A stretch of 64,000 bases of DNA from Distichodus sexfasciatus (lineage: Eukaryota > Chordata > Actinopteri > Characiformes > Distichodontidae): positions 515,501 to 579,500 of the forward strand of contig JAVGVS010000042.1 of the NCBI GenBank assembly GCA_032718565.1. The letters run 5' to 3'. The position numbers were made by a program, and so were the translations under genes. Position 1 is the stretch's first letter; the number at the start of each line of letters is the position of its first letter. This document shows positions 34,306 through 46,080 of the stretch, piece by piece. The notes under the pieces were generated by a model. The model saw nothing but the letters and a program-made list of their open reading frames with translations, was not told the origin of the DNA and searched no databases.

Positions 34306-35729
34306 CCTGCTGCAGTTTAAAAACAGGCAAACCATGACAACAAGCAGTGATCACGACGGCAAACTACTGAAAAAAATTGATGTGTGTATTAGGAAGTGAT
34401 AAATTCAACATTCACATCAGTTAATAAACACTGTCACAATTTCAATAAAATTCAAGCAAAAATCTGCTAAACAAAGTTGCTAAACAAAAACCTTTTTAGC
34501 CCTTAGTCCAAGACAGTAGTGTACGAGAACAGGCTCTTCTCCTTTCCCATTTCAACGAAAAACCATTCCACTAGATGCCGGTGGGCCAGAAAAGATTTGA
34601 TGACCCCATTTTCAACAAAAACACTGAAGAGGCCCTCAAAGACATGGAAGAGTGAGAAAAAATAAGTTCATTTGCTGAGGGCTTACGATGCTACCCGATT
34701 CACCAGCAGTCTTGCGGGCACAATGGCTCAGTTAAATGAACATTGCTAAATTCCAGCCACACAATCAGATCCGAGAGTACACACCTGTTCCCCAAAAGTG
34801 AAGCCACATGCCATATTTTGATGTCCTATTGCATTTCCTTTTGCATTCTTTTTTCATTTGATCCAGGTGCCGGCGATGTAAGTGTTATTTCATCCCTGCA
34901 AATGCGACTCAGTTTACAAAGAGGCAATTGATTATTTGCCAGGGCAGTGGGGGGTGAGGATCACAGTGAATGGCCCTATTGTTTGCTCCGTAAAAAAAAA
35001 ACAGAGAGGATTGGAGCGCAGACGTTGTGGCGTGTGTTTTATCAGCGTTTCAAAGCAGAGGACGAACAAAAACAAATTACCTGTCTGGTTATTGCATTAT
35101 TGGCTTGGAATTGGGCAGGGTTCCTCAGGTTAATTTATTCTCACTTCTTCTGAATGTTTTGCATCTGATACATAATCAGGTTTGCGTTTTTATAAATCTT
35201 TCTAGTTGCTACAATATCCTGGTCTCATATATGACTTTGGCTTTTTGGTTTGTGACATGATGTATCAGAAATAGAACAAAAGGGGTCAGGGTTGATTTTT
35301 TAACTCAGTTTTGCATATGGCGATAAACTTGCAGGTAATTGTTTTCTATCAGACCAATGCTAGAGGGCAAAGAATCCATATATATATATGATGCATTCTG
35401 ACTACATTTAAAATGACATTATATACCACATGTCTGGCAGGTACATAGCAAATTGTGGTTTTCTTTAAAATAAAACAAGGATTTCCTCTGAATTGAGCTG
35501 AAATGAAAAGACATTGTGATGTTTTAAAAGCCTATGAGCAAAATAGGATGAATCAGCATACCTGGAAAAGGCATTTTTGTTTTAATGTAGGTTAGTTAAT
35601 TTAAGTTTCCCAGTTCCAGGGCTCCTGTGAAGTCAGCTAATCTCCATTAAAAGCCCTGGTTAATTAGTTCCATTTCTCCAACTAAAGGGAACCTGTAAAC
35701 ATGTGTCAGTCACCAGTCAACTGCATGTC
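34306..35729. other. Unannotated intergenic sequence
   Basis: No gene is recognised. A patch at 35595-35690 with GCTGGTTAATTAG-like text could be a conserved non-coding block. Overlapping frames at 34882-35260 carry no domain. Confidence 0.4.
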
Positions 35730-36480
35730 ATGGCTAATGCCAAAGAGCTTAGTGAGGATCTCTAGTTGTGCATTGTGGCTGCTCAAAGTAAAGGAAAGGC
35801 TGTAAAGCTATATCAAAGTGTTTTGAAGTTCCAATGGCCACAGTGCAAAGTATAATCAAACAATGCAGGTTCACTGTGAAAAATCTCAAAGGCTGTGGGA
35901 GGAAGCCAAAAGTGCCCCATGCACTGACCAGAATAGTAGTGTGAGAGGCTAAGAAAAATCTTAGGATCACTACCAAGGCCATCCTAATAAACCTCTGCAA
36001 TTCTGCTACCAATATCTCAAAGCAGACTCTCCAGCAGACACTGCACAAGGTCCATCTCCATGAACACCAACCAAGGAGGACTCCAATTCTCCAGAACAGG
36101 CACAGACAAGCTCATTAGCCCTTGCAAAAACTCTCCTGGACAAAGACAAAAGCTTTGTAACCCCCGGACCTGAACCCCTTGAGAATCTGTGGAGGGTACT
36201 GAAGACCAAGGTGATGGCAATGAAGCCTTCCAACCTCAAAGTCTGGAGATCACTGAAAGAGAGACCTGGTCCAAAATCCTTGTGGAAACATGCTTTTCAG
36301 CAATTACAAGAACCATTTGATTGCAATGATTTAAAAAAAAATTAAGTCTTTGCCATTGATTAGTGAGAAAGGGTTTAGAATGTAAATAAAAGCTCTAACA
36401 CAATGTCTTATTTATTATTCTGTGACATATCATTTCGTCAAATAAATAGTTAAAACGTTCAAAAATCAAATCTGGTAGAG
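35730..36480 (+). mobile_element. Tc1-like element remnant with internal deletion
   Basis: From 35730 the sequence encodes, with stops, a Tc1 transposase N-terminus (MANAKELSEDL, AAQSKGK, VPMATVQSIIKQ in mixed frames), then a linker. At about 36155-36180 it jumps straight to PDLNPLR-like text followed by an ENLW-like region, so about 400 bases with the first two catalytic Asp motifs are missing. AT-rich sequence to about 36480 ends CTGGTAGAGGTATGAATAA, a possible right terminus. The left terminus is not clear. Confidence 0.65.
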
Positions 36481-36531
36481 GTATGAATAAGTTAGCTTGA
36501 CCCTTTATTGAAGATTAAGTTTGAAGATTAA

Positions 36532-36656
36532 GGCCTGGTTTCTTGCTCATGGATTAAGCCTAGTCTTGGACTAAGTTGTAGTACCAATGGAGATTTACCA
36601 TTCAAACTCAAAACTAGTCTAGGACTAGGCTTAATCCGCGACTGGGAAATTGGCCC
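36532..36656. mobile_element. Fold-back MITE, PIF/Harbinger-like
   Basis: The arms GGATTAAGCCTAGTCTTGGA and (reverse complement) GGATTAAGCCTAGTCCTAGA give imperfect inverted repeats of about 41 bases at the two ends. The element is 125 bp and flanked by TAA at 36529-36531 and 36657-36659, the target duplication typical of PIF/Harbinger elements. It has no coding capacity. Confidence 0.8.
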
Positions 36657-37255
36657 TAAGAGTTTTGGAGCTTGTTTTTCTTCTTTTGCTCTAAACTGAG
36701 CTCACTGAATGCAATCATATGGTTATAGAACTGAAATCTGCTGTCAAAACATATGAGCAATACAAAATTAGTCATAATAATCAGAAAATGCATTTTTTCC
36801 AAGTTTGGGTGATTGACTTTACAGGGCTTTAATTTAGGTTGGCTCTAATTGTTCTTTTTAAAGTAATAATATAGTTTACAATCTATAATAATATATATCC
36901 ATCTATAAATCTGAATTAAGACAGTCAAAATATCTGAAAAGCAGAAACAAGCACAAAGCCAAATCACAACGGGACAGAAGCCTAGAGTAGTCCTACCTCC
37001 AGCACTACTACCACTGAACCACTGAGCGAGAAACTGCAAGTAGACAGTGCCTATGATAAGAAATGCAAGTTGCTCTGGATAACATTATCTTCTGAACGCT
37101 AGGATATAAATGAGATGAGAGAAGAAGTAAGGTCCAATGCTAATAAGAGTTAGAAAACAATCCAAAAGAATGATCAGTATGGGAATATTACTATTATTAT
37201 TAATACTTCAAAGTATAATAGCAAATAAAGGGGTGTATATACAGGAGAACCTCCA
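36657..37255. other. Mostly unannotated; possible tRNA-SINE scrap
   Basis: Around 36990-37100 the text CACTGAACCACTGAGCGAG and TTGCTCTGGATAACATTATC resembles antisense-head and tail words of fish tRNA SINEs, but too little survives to place it in a family. Confidence 0.35.
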
Positions 37256-37640
37256 GACATTTACATTTATGGCACTTGGCTGATACTCTTACCCAGAGCG
37301 ACATACATAATCAAAGTAAGAACTCACTCTTCATACTTAGAAACTGAAATTTAAATGAGGATGGGATGGGTTTTCTTCTGAGGACTCTGAATTGAAGAGT
37401 TTCGATCTTGTTGAAATCTGGAGTGAAATTCTTGGATGGGACTCAGTGGTTGGACATTTACATTTGAATCATCTGAAAGCATCTCTTATTCCCAAATTAG
37501 AAACTTCCATTTCCTAATTACAGAGACAATGTCCCTGAAGCACTTGGGGTAAAAGGTCTTATGCAGAGTGCTGGAGGCTCAAATCCAAGACCTATTGTTT
37601 CATAACCCAGTATTCTATTTGGTCAACACTGCACTTAATG
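37256..37640 (-). repeat. SINE-C copy 2 (V-SINE-like), antisense
   Basis: The left part ACATTTACATTTATGGCACT with CCCAGAGCGACATACATAA is the complement of the TCTGGATAAGAGC-type 3' end common to fish SINEs. The right part GCACTTGGGGTAAAAGGTCT and CAAATCCAAGACC is the complement of the body and tRNA-like head. The middle (about 37340-37500) is not recognised and may be an insertion or drift. Confidence 0.6.
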
Positions 37641-38044
37641 AACTCTGTTCCCAAACTATATACAAGGAAGTGATCATTGTTACCAGATTACTCTCTACTC
37701 TTTGCTGTCCAGTGATACCTTAGTTAAGTGTCAGAAAGGCAATCATAACAACTAGTGAGGAAGGAAGAGCGATAGTTTTGTTAAGTCATACGTTCACAAT
37801 TACATCAGTGAAAAGCCGTGTTGCGTTAAAAAACTGAAAAATTGAATTTATTTGCTTAAGAAACAAGAAACAAGGGGAAATATGTCTGAAGTAAATGCAG
37901 CCTCTCAATGCTGTTTTACCTTCAAGACACATTTGAGTTGGATATAATCATTTAGTAGATTCAAAGAAGTCTTTGGAGATGCAAAGCAGCAGTTGAAAGA
38001 ATGAGTCTGAGTGGGTCTATTTTAACATATGTACAGATTTCTTC

Positions 38045-38220
38045 ATACACTCTTATGCAGAGTGAGTCACAGTCCTCATTTTCCAGGGACAGTCTTCCTG
38101 GAGAAACTTTATATTAAGGGTCTTGCTTAGGGGCTTAAATGGTGGTCGTGGCAAGTCAGGACTTGAACCCCTTGGTCCATAAACAAGTGCCCTACCACTA
38201 GACCACAATGAAACAACGCT
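38045..38220 (-). repeat. SINE-C copy 3 (V-SINE-like), antisense
   Basis: Reverse-strand text gives a tRNA-like head: GTGGTCTAGTGGTAGGGCAC, then CCAAGGGGTTCAAGTCC (B-box), followed by a body ending in AAGCAAGACCC. The best-preserved head of this family in the window. Confidence 0.7.
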
Positions 38221-38446
38221 GCTCTTTTTGACTTAAACAATCCGAAAAGAATTCAGTAAATTCAAAATGTCATTTGGCCCTGTTCACACCTGGCATCAAC
38301 ATCTTCCATGACTGATCCAATCAGAACTGGACTGGTGTTCAGGGGTGAATGCACTGAGGACCTATTGAGATCCAGTCTTTAATACCACATTCGATAGTGC
38401 TCTGAGCCACATTCTTCTAGCACTGTGAACGTGAATGTCTCCTAAA

Positions 38447-39229
38447 TAGGGGTGTGAGAGACGAGATTTTAACAATATTTTAAAGAAAACATATGACTAG
38501 AATATGGCCTTTTATTTGACTGTCAACTGCAACTGCAGTCAGTTGCAAAAAAATGCATTTAGACTTATATTTGTGATTTCTCATAAATTCAAATTTTCAA
38601 ATGTATTTATACAGCGCTCTTAACAACAGTCATTGTCACAAAGCACTTTACATAAATCTCTTCAGACCTTTACTGTGCATGAGCTTCAAGCTTCTAAGTG
38701 AAGTGCAAATAATTTAATTTATATTATAGAATGTATATTATATTTAAAATAACATGTTAATTAAAACATATTAGAGGTGTAATTTCCCTGCAAAATCAAA
38801 ATATTTAGGGCACATTTACAGACCAGGATACTGGCTGAAACACTTACACCAAAGATGTTCAAATAACCCACAACTTCTTGCTGCTTGTTGCTGCTTCTTT
38901 TGGTGTCACACTCAAAAAAGTGTATGTATTCGGTTTGTATTCGGTAAATAAACTGGAAACCATATTAGCAACCTGACTGTAGACGAAATCAACTTTCTCC
39001 AAGCCTCCAAGGCTGTTTTTTTTGGCACATTTCTAATGCAGTACCCAATGGAGTGTTAAGGCAGAGCTGAGCACTTACAGACACCAGATTTTGCTTGTGA
39101 CAGTTTCCCTGCTCTTTCAGGATTTTGGCACAAAAATAATACCATGCTATTTCGCAAGATCTTGACGAGAAATACTGTCATATTGTAATAGCGCAAGATC
39201 TTTTGGCACGAGATCTTATCACACCCCTA
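38447..39229. mobile_element. hAT-like non-autonomous element, 783 bp
   Basis: The ends TAGGGGTGTGAGAGACGAGA and (reverse complement) TAGGGGTGTGATAAGATCTC form the inverted repeat. The flanking 8-mers CTCCTAAA (38439-38446) and CTTCTCAA (39230-39237) match at 6 of 8, as expected for hAT. The interior contains a segment (38600-38660, GTATTTATACAGCGCTCTT and CAAAGCACTTTACATAAAT) that resembles another common fish repeat, so nesting is possible. No transposase is present. Confidence 0.75.
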
Positions 39230-39245
39230 CTTCTCAACCTTTTTA

Positions 39246-39490
39246 AAAAGGACACTTGGTAGCGTAACGGTTAGGGAGTTCACCCCGTGATCAGAAGTTG
39301 CTGGTTCAAATCCTAATAAAGGTACCTCTGAGGTACTCATGACCAAGGTACTCTTCCTGGGCACTGCCCGTGTCAGCTGTCCACTGCTCCGTCACGGACG
39401 GGTAAAATAAATAGGTTACATTTCATTGTAGTGCACTGTGTGGTGTGCTGTGCTGTGTTCACAATGACAAATTATCATTCACTTCACTTT
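39246..39490 (+). repeat. SINE-A copy, starting next to the hAT-like element
   Basis: The head TTGGTAGCGTAACGGTTAGG, B-box GGTTCAAATCC and body GAGGTACTCATGACCAAGGT are followed by CTGCTCCGTCACGGACGGGT and the tail TTCACAATGACAAATTATCA. It begins about 9 bases after the target duplication of the preceding hAT-like element. Confidence 0.85.
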
Positions 39491-40059
39491 CCCCAGGGAA
39501 AATGAACCCATTTAAGAGCCAGCAGTATCATTCTGAATTTATAACAACCTTTTTTTTTTTAAAGGCAGGGCTGATAGTCAATTATATATGCATTTGTATA
39601 ACAGCAAACAAAAGAGATATTTATGAGAGGACATTTACATTTATGACGTGTGTCTTTTGGAGAAGAAAAAAAAATGTAGTCAGAACAGGAAACTGAGATT
39701 CAAAAACAAATGGTCATTTGAGACTCCTGTGGAGACACTGCAAATGCTGGTTATTGTCTTTTAACCTCTCCAGGCATCATGTTCACTTGAATATCTGCTA
39801 TTTGTATATCAGAAGCCATTGTGAATCTGAGAATCAAAATTCCCGCCAGCACAGATTAAAACAAGCATTAGAGCACTGTGAGAACGATTTTGTCTGATTC
39901 CTTATAGAAGACTGTAGCGTTTCCTGTCCAGAGGAAGTGATCAAAACATGGCCCCCTTGGACTGTTGTCAAACTGCAAGGTTCTGTTCAGAGTTCCATGC
40001 AATGTGGACCCCCACCAACAAAACAATCATACAGGAATATTTGCACCCAGCATGTTTTT
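39491..40059. other. Unannotated intergenic sequence
   Basis: No repeat or exon is recognised. The small plus frame 39445-39696 overlaps the SINE tail and is not credible. Confidence 0.4.
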
Positions 40060-40500
40060 CACTTTCCTGCAATAGCACCACGAGAACCTTTCGGGCCGAA
40101 GCGCCGCTCCATTAACGTCACCGCAAATATCAGTGCATCTTTTCATTATAGTCAATTACGGACCCCTTTCTCACACTGCATATGGGAAAAGACGGCTACA
40201 TTAAACCCGCGTCATTTGAGCGGACCATCTCACAAATATCTCGCCGCGGTTTCCCGTTGCCACGCCGTTGCATCAGCGGCCGCTCAGCGCTTCGAGCCGC
40301 GCATCGGCGCTCGTGGCTGCAGACGAGACCGGGGCCCCGATGATTACGATGAAAACACGAGGAGCTGTCAGCCAAACCTATTTCCACCCCCTCAGAGACG
40401 TGATCAAGTGCCTTCATTATAGCCGTGGCATTCGTGTCAGAGCCGAGTTTCTATGATGAATTTTTCCGGCAGCCATCTGGGGTGAGCTGAGCGCCGCGCT
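40060..40500. promoter_or_regulatory. GC-rich island, candidate conserved non-coding block
   Basis: This is the most GC-rich unique-looking stretch outside ipmk, with CpG-containing words such as AATATCTCGCCGCGG, CATCAGCGGCCGCTCAGCGC and GAGACCGGGGCCCCGATG, in AT-rich surroundings. It carries a 161-codon frame (39937-40422) and an antisense frame, but neither shows a known domain and both run past the GC-rich part. It could be a conserved element, an unmethylated CpG island or an untranslated exon. Confidence 0.3.
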
Positions 40501-40724
40501 CGGCTTTCTGAAGGACATGAAGTACCGGGTGGGTTATGAAATCTTAACGGTGCAGAAAATTTCAACTTGGGCCAAGTGTCTGTCCCTTGCAAGTTGGGCC
40601 GTCGATACGCATGTAGATGGCGCTTTGGAGTTTGGGATCAGTGGTGAGCAGAAGTTTTGAAGAAACTGTTTTGATTTAAGTAGCATCTTCAGAATTTACA
40701 ATATAAACATGTTTCTATACGTTT

Positions 40725-40870
40725 GCGTAAGTGAGTGAATGATCATGTCATTGTGAACACAGCACAGCACAGCACACAGTGCACCACAACAAGTATTTGG
40801 GAACGGAACAATGTTCATGAGTAAATCAATGTTATCTTTACTGGTCCTGGGATTTGAACATGCTGTTACT
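40725..40870 (-). repeat. SINE-A copy, antisense, internally deleted
   Basis: The tail complement AGTGAGTGAATGATCATGTC and CAGCACAGCACACAGTGCAC joins directly to TGTTCATGAGTAAATC and GGTCCTGGGATTTGAACA, so the central body is missing. Confidence 0.8.
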
Positions 40871-41884
40871 ATCCGGAATGTTTTAGAACAGAAATGTTGA
40901 AATATAGAAATACTTGATGCAATAGTCAATTCTCACCAATAGCTACAGCTAAATGGAACAAAGCCTTGAGGCAAAGAATTTGTGTCAGGAAATTTGGGTA
41001 ATCTAGTTTCTTAAGTTTCTTGAGGAATTGCTTCAGGCAATTCAGAGAGTACATTTTGAATTTTTTTTTTTTTTTTGTTACATTTGAATTAACTTCTGCA
41101 TTGTCTGAGATGTGGCCGATCATGACCACTGTAAAACTAATGTTTGGACCAGGCCATATTTTTATCCAAGAAGGGAAATGTCCATCCAGAGACAACAGTT
41201 TATCATTTTCAAATCTTTCTAAGAAAAGAAAATGTACAGTATAATTTTGTAAGAAATAATAACTATAAACACAAGTTGAATAAAACTTTGGCATTCCCAT
41301 CATAGGTCTCTTACGAAATTGGCTAATTACAGTCTCAACACAAACACAGGACTTAGAATAACCCACTGAAAACAATCAGAAAAAAACTCTAGAAAAACCA
41401 GATTAAGTTCATATGTACGTCATTTATAGCATGTTAGTGGAAATCTTTAATTAAAGTAATTGAAGTGAACACATTTACAAACTCTTCATTCTATTTTTAA
41501 AGCAATTACTACTTGTGGGATTTCTCTTAAATAATCATTTGATTCTACAATTCCCCATTTGCTTTCTGCAGCATTTAAAGATGAAGCTCCCTAATTTAAT
41601 CAGAAATGCCAAATGTATTTTGTCTAAGTGCATAAAATGATAAAATATAGAAATTACATGTAATGATCGAAACAGCTATAGATACATGGATAAAACTAAG
41701 CTGTGATTAAAGAATTTGCTTTGAATAAAAAAGGTAATTGAGTTACTTTAGTTTCTAGAGAATTGTTTTCTAATTGCTATTCCTCTTTTTACATTTTAAT
41801 TAACTCCTGCTTTGGCTAAGATACCTGAAACCCCTACTACAAACTTGAACTCCATTCGTGCAACTTCATTACTAGAGTTTCTAG
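40871..41884. other. Unannotated AT-rich sequence
   Basis: A minus frame of 149 codons (40926-41375) is open but Lys/Phe-rich and matches no domain known to me. It reads through a run of A (T on the plus strand at 41060-41076), so it is judged a chance frame. Confidence 0.4.
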
Positions 41885-42030
41885 TTTACATTTACAAGAT
41901 TTACCAGACCTTGTGCAGATCGATTTCCATTTCCTTATAACTTGCAACTTGGGGTTAATGATTTTGTTCAACAGCCCAACAGTGGTCTTAAGTTCTTTTG
42001 AGATTCAAGCCTCCAGAACTTTTAGTAGCA
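41885..42030 (-). repeat. SINE-C copy 4, fragment
   Basis: GCAACTTGGGGTTAATGATT and CAACAGCCCAACAGTGGTC match the antisense body of fish tRNA SINEs (GGGTTAAGGGCCTTGCTC, CCCAACAGTGGC). The tRNA-like head is not recognisable. Confidence 0.5.
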
Positions 42031-43999
42031 CTTAGTTTAGTTTATTGCTTTTAACAATAAACATCATCTTAAGCATCTCCTGTCTATGGAACACCATCAT
42101 GGTCCAAACCATATGGAAAACCTTTCTTGGAAAACAGGACATCCTCTTGTAGACAATACAAGAGTGTGGAAAAGAAAGTGTAATCTCCAAAAATTTAACC
42201 TAATAAATTGTAACATTTGAAACGTATATGTAAATCGAGCAAAGGTTGGCAGAGTTATTAATGTAAGTTAAATTTGTGAATCAGAAAGAACAGTTAGTCC
42301 CAGGGCAGGGAAACATGCATAAGATTTGAGGAATAAATATTATTCCTCATGAAGTGTCAAAGTTTTCTTCCATGACTCAGCAGACTAAGATATAAAGATT
42401 CCAACAACAACAACAAAAAAAAAACAAATCCAACAGAAAAACAAGTCTAGTTGGGAGAGATCCAAGCTTTTGTTTATTTGCCGCCCCTGACCTCCGTAAA
42501 AAAGAAAAAAGCTTGGAATCGTTGGTGCAACGGCGGCTGTTTTATTGAACAGCACAGCAAGCAGATTGGGATTGAAACCACTGTGGCGCTTGTCAAAAAA
42601 AGTGGAAAAAAACTCCCTACTTGCTGTACCAACCCTGCCATGGTCCACTGGCCACTGTCTGGTCAAGCAGGAGTCAGAGGCGAGGTAGAGCTAGTCATCG
42701 TTCGGAGAGGAAAGAAACCCCAGCTACCACTCATCCAATTTGTTCCCGGGCTTGCCGGCTCACTGGGATCTGACAGCCGCTTTTTTCGTGATATGATAGC
42801 TATTTCATGTGAGCTGCTGCGAAAACTTGCTTATGAGCCTTGGAGGAAAATTAGGGGCAGGATATGAAGGTGGGAATGGAAATGGCTATTCATTCATTTA
42901 AGCAGATGCAAGTATGTTATACCCTTTAATAGGTACCTTTAATTACCCTTGGTTTGTGTAGTTACAGTCCATTTGTTTCACAGTCCTTGAGAGCTTTTAT
43001 GCAGTATAGATTATAAATGACAATATATAAGATTGCCCAGTCCTCTAATTATAAATCTGAACAACTGGAATTTCTTCTAAAATGGCTGAGTAAGATTTTA
43101 CAAGGGGTGCATCTGCAAAGAAAAAAATAAAAAGCTTTTTGCTCAAGTTTGAGTTTATACGATTGTTTAACTGATTAATTATTATATAAAGCAGGCTTCT
43201 CTTAGATCAGTAGTAGAACTGGTGACTTATCATTTTGTGTAGAGCAGCAAAAAGATTGTATCATAACGTATTTGGTTTAATTTGCAATAATTTCGTCGCA
43301 GGGCATTGACACTGGCACAATATATGCAACCTGAATTTATTTCCTAATACATGAGTCACAAGGGCATGTAATATATTCATAGTTCAGGAAGGTATTTCAG
43401 TTCAATTAACACTTCTTGCACTTTCCTCATTGTTCTCCTCTAGAATGGTTTAAATGGATTACAGGGTATATATTTGTGCAACATCATCAGAAGTCCCACT
43501 GTAAATCTTTACCGCCTCTTATCGGATCTCACTAAACCTCCCATTCCTTTTACCCTTTAGATGCTCTCTTAGATGAATGTTATACAAGGTGAATGACGAT
43601 ATTGGGTATTGGATAATGCTTACCAAAGAGATTCCTCAAAAGTTCTTTGGAAGATGTTCTTTAGAGATGTGTTTTAGATAGAAAGTAAAAAAAAAAATAC
43701 TGGCACTAAAGGTATATTTGCGCCTTTAAATTGTCCAAATAAAACTAGAATGTCCAGATTAAATGAGTCTATATAAGAGGTTCAGAAGAAGACATCAGCT
43801 GAATATATAAGGGTTCTCAAATGACTCTTTTATCCCACTTTTCCTCAGATTAATGCTATCAACCAGAACTCCTGAACAAGAATACATTTGGTAAGAAACG
43901 TCTGCCTTTAGGCTCAAAGCCATTCATATTGTTTTGTCAAGGGATAGCAATGGTTATAAATGACTGTGGCTTTTTAAAGTTGATTATTTCAGTATTTAA
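42031..43999. other. Unannotated; balanced patch at 42440-42860
   Basis: Mostly AT-rich. The 42440-42860 segment is more balanced and carries a 138-codon plus frame without a known domain; it may be a conserved non-coding block. No repeats are identified. Confidence 0.35.
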
Positions 44000-44340
44000 G
44001 TTAATAAGAAGCCGTGGGCTCGCTTGAGGTCGGCAATAGTCCGATCAAACGAGACAGTGATGGAACGTGGGACGTCTTTTTCAGTAAAAGAATTGCCAAA
44101 TGGTTTGGACGAGGCTGACTTCGGCAATTTGCTGCAAACACAAAACTGAACGTTCTTGACCGAAGTGTTGTGGATTTGCTTAACCGTGATGACAGCAGTG
44201 TGAATGATTTCTGTCTGTCTTCATCTGTGTAAAAACCTGGTGGCGGGGAGCGGTGGCGCGATGTAGACACCTGATGTCCTGATGTCATTTTCACCTCGTA
44301 GGTGATTTTGCTGGTCCCTCAGGAGCACAATTAAAGATCA
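44000..44340. promoter_or_regulatory. Candidate conserved non-coding block
   Basis: Unique-looking sequence of balanced composition (GCCGTGGGCTCGCTTGAGGT, GTTTGGACGAGGCTGACTTC) bounded by AT-rich DNA. The minus-strand frame of 97 codons (44001-44294) has no known domain. Confidence 0.22.
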
Positions 44341-45905
44341 ACACACAACGTAACATAAACCAAAACAGCTACACTTAACATCGTCCAAATGCGCAGAGAA
44401 CTATCTGTAGCTTTTCACTGAATGAGTGCATGAAAGGATTAAGACAATTTTAATATATTAATATAAGTGTATATTTAAATTGTTCAAATAAATATGTGTA
44501 GATGCTTTGCATTATTTTTTGAATGAATTTAAATTAATTGGCTGCTTTAGGATCAGGGGCATAACGATACATCAATCTGCATCGGTACACCAACAGAATA
44601 AAGTGTAGTTTGATCACAAATTCTACAGTATTAGGTGCCATAATATGGGCTACACTATAAAAATTACTCACTCAATAAGTCATGTTAATAAACTTAACCT
44701 AAAACAACAACTTATGCAACTTGAACCAACTTCAACTATCATGCTGTGTTGATATGCCATACAGGAACAAAATTTGCAAAATCGAAATACAAAGTGATTA
44801 TTTCCAGGAACATATCTTCTACATAAATCAGGTTATAGCATTCATGTACAATGTAAAGTTCTAAGTGAAACATCTAATGGAGGAATACATAAATAATAAT
44901 GAGTTGAAATACTGTATGTTGTATTAAATAATTTGATTTCAATTGAAACTTACATTAAGCAAAGTTTTTAAGTTGAACTCAGTTTATTTTGTACAGTACA
45001 TATACAGTGCTTTAAACTTTGAAATTTTCATTTCCATGAGATGACTTAAATATAAGTTATAATGCTGAAAACTCATAGTTACAAATTTTAAAAATGATCG
45101 TTTCAAGTTGAAGTACATTAAAGAAGTATGTTAACATGACTAATTGTGGGCTGTAGCTCAGGAATAAAAATGTCAAATGATATTTTAGTTTTTCTTGTCT
45201 ATTTTACTTTTTTAGTATCTGATATGAATGGAAGTGATGGTGTTAAATCAGCATATGATATTGTTTCATATCAATCACTGGCTCCTGAACCAAATCTGAA
45301 TCATATATCACAGTGAACTTCATGATATTGGCAGACAAGGAATTGTTGTCCGTTGAATCAATATAATAGATAGTGAGTCATGATGAAACTTGTGATTTAC
45401 ATCTTTATTTAGGACTGTGCATGCAGAGAAAGTTTTGCAGAGGATGCTCTTTATTTAAAAATCATTATGCAATGTGTGGGATGTGCTGAAACATTCTCTT
45501 AAATTGGAATAGAGTACATTTAAAAGCTGACAAAAGCAGACTTAATTAAAAGTTCAGATTTGTGAAAAAAATACTGTTAAGACACAGCGCTTAAGTAACT
45601 ATGACCAGTGGCACTTTCCCCAAAACATATTGCAGTCAATGGCCTTGTGCAAAGCACCCAAAACCAATGTATTGTAAAGAGTTAGAGAAATAAAAAATAA
45701 TAAATTAAAAAGGAAAAGTTTTGTCCATTGGAAAAGTTGACCAAGTTTAAAATCAAGAATTTTGATGCTTTTCCAACACAAAAAATAACCATTATTTTTT
45801 CCACATCATTTTGGCAGATGGTGGATAAAAGGGACAAAAGCTAGCAATACCAAAGCATACTGGACTGAACGCTCAACTGAATCTCTTTTAGTTCAGATTT
45901 CTTTC
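44341..45905. other. Unannotated; scrap of a hAT-like MITE near 44555
   Basis: CAGGGGCATAACGATACATC followed by CTGCATCGGTACACC at 44556-44592 resembles the terminus of a common fish hAT MITE, but no matching right end is identified. The rest is AT-rich without recognised features. Confidence 0.35.
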
Positions 45906-46080
45906 AGTTAGGCTTGTGACCAGTATTGCAGAGCTACTTTCAAAAGGTAGTGTTTTAAGATAAAAGACAATTTTGATTAAAAGTAGCTAAGCTACTGCCA
46001 AACTAAAGCTTTAATACACTAGTTAAATACTGTCCAAACTAGACAGATAATGTAGCTAACTACATCCACAGCCACAGGTT
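45906..46080. repeat. MITE-like fragment with AGTAGCTAAGCTACT core
   Basis: CAGTATTGCAGAGCTACTTT at the left and AAAAGTAGCTAAGCTACTGC in the interior are typical of a fish hAT-type MITE. The right terminus is uncertain. Confidence 0.4.

Noticed and set aside
35749..36239. Minus-strand frames of 77-99 codons
   Set aside because: They are antisense to a Tc1-like transposase relic read on the plus strand.
39937..40422. 161-codon plus-strand open frame over the GC-rich island
   Set aside because: GC-rich sequence has fewer stops by chance, the antisense strand is also open, and no domain or splice pattern is visible.
40926..41375. 149-codon minus-strand frame
   Set aside because: It reads through a long homopolymer giving a Lys run, has a low-complexity composition and matches no known family.
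42451..42867. 138-codon plus-strand frame
   Set aside because: No domain or splice signals, and the antisense frame is also open. More likely a non-coding block.
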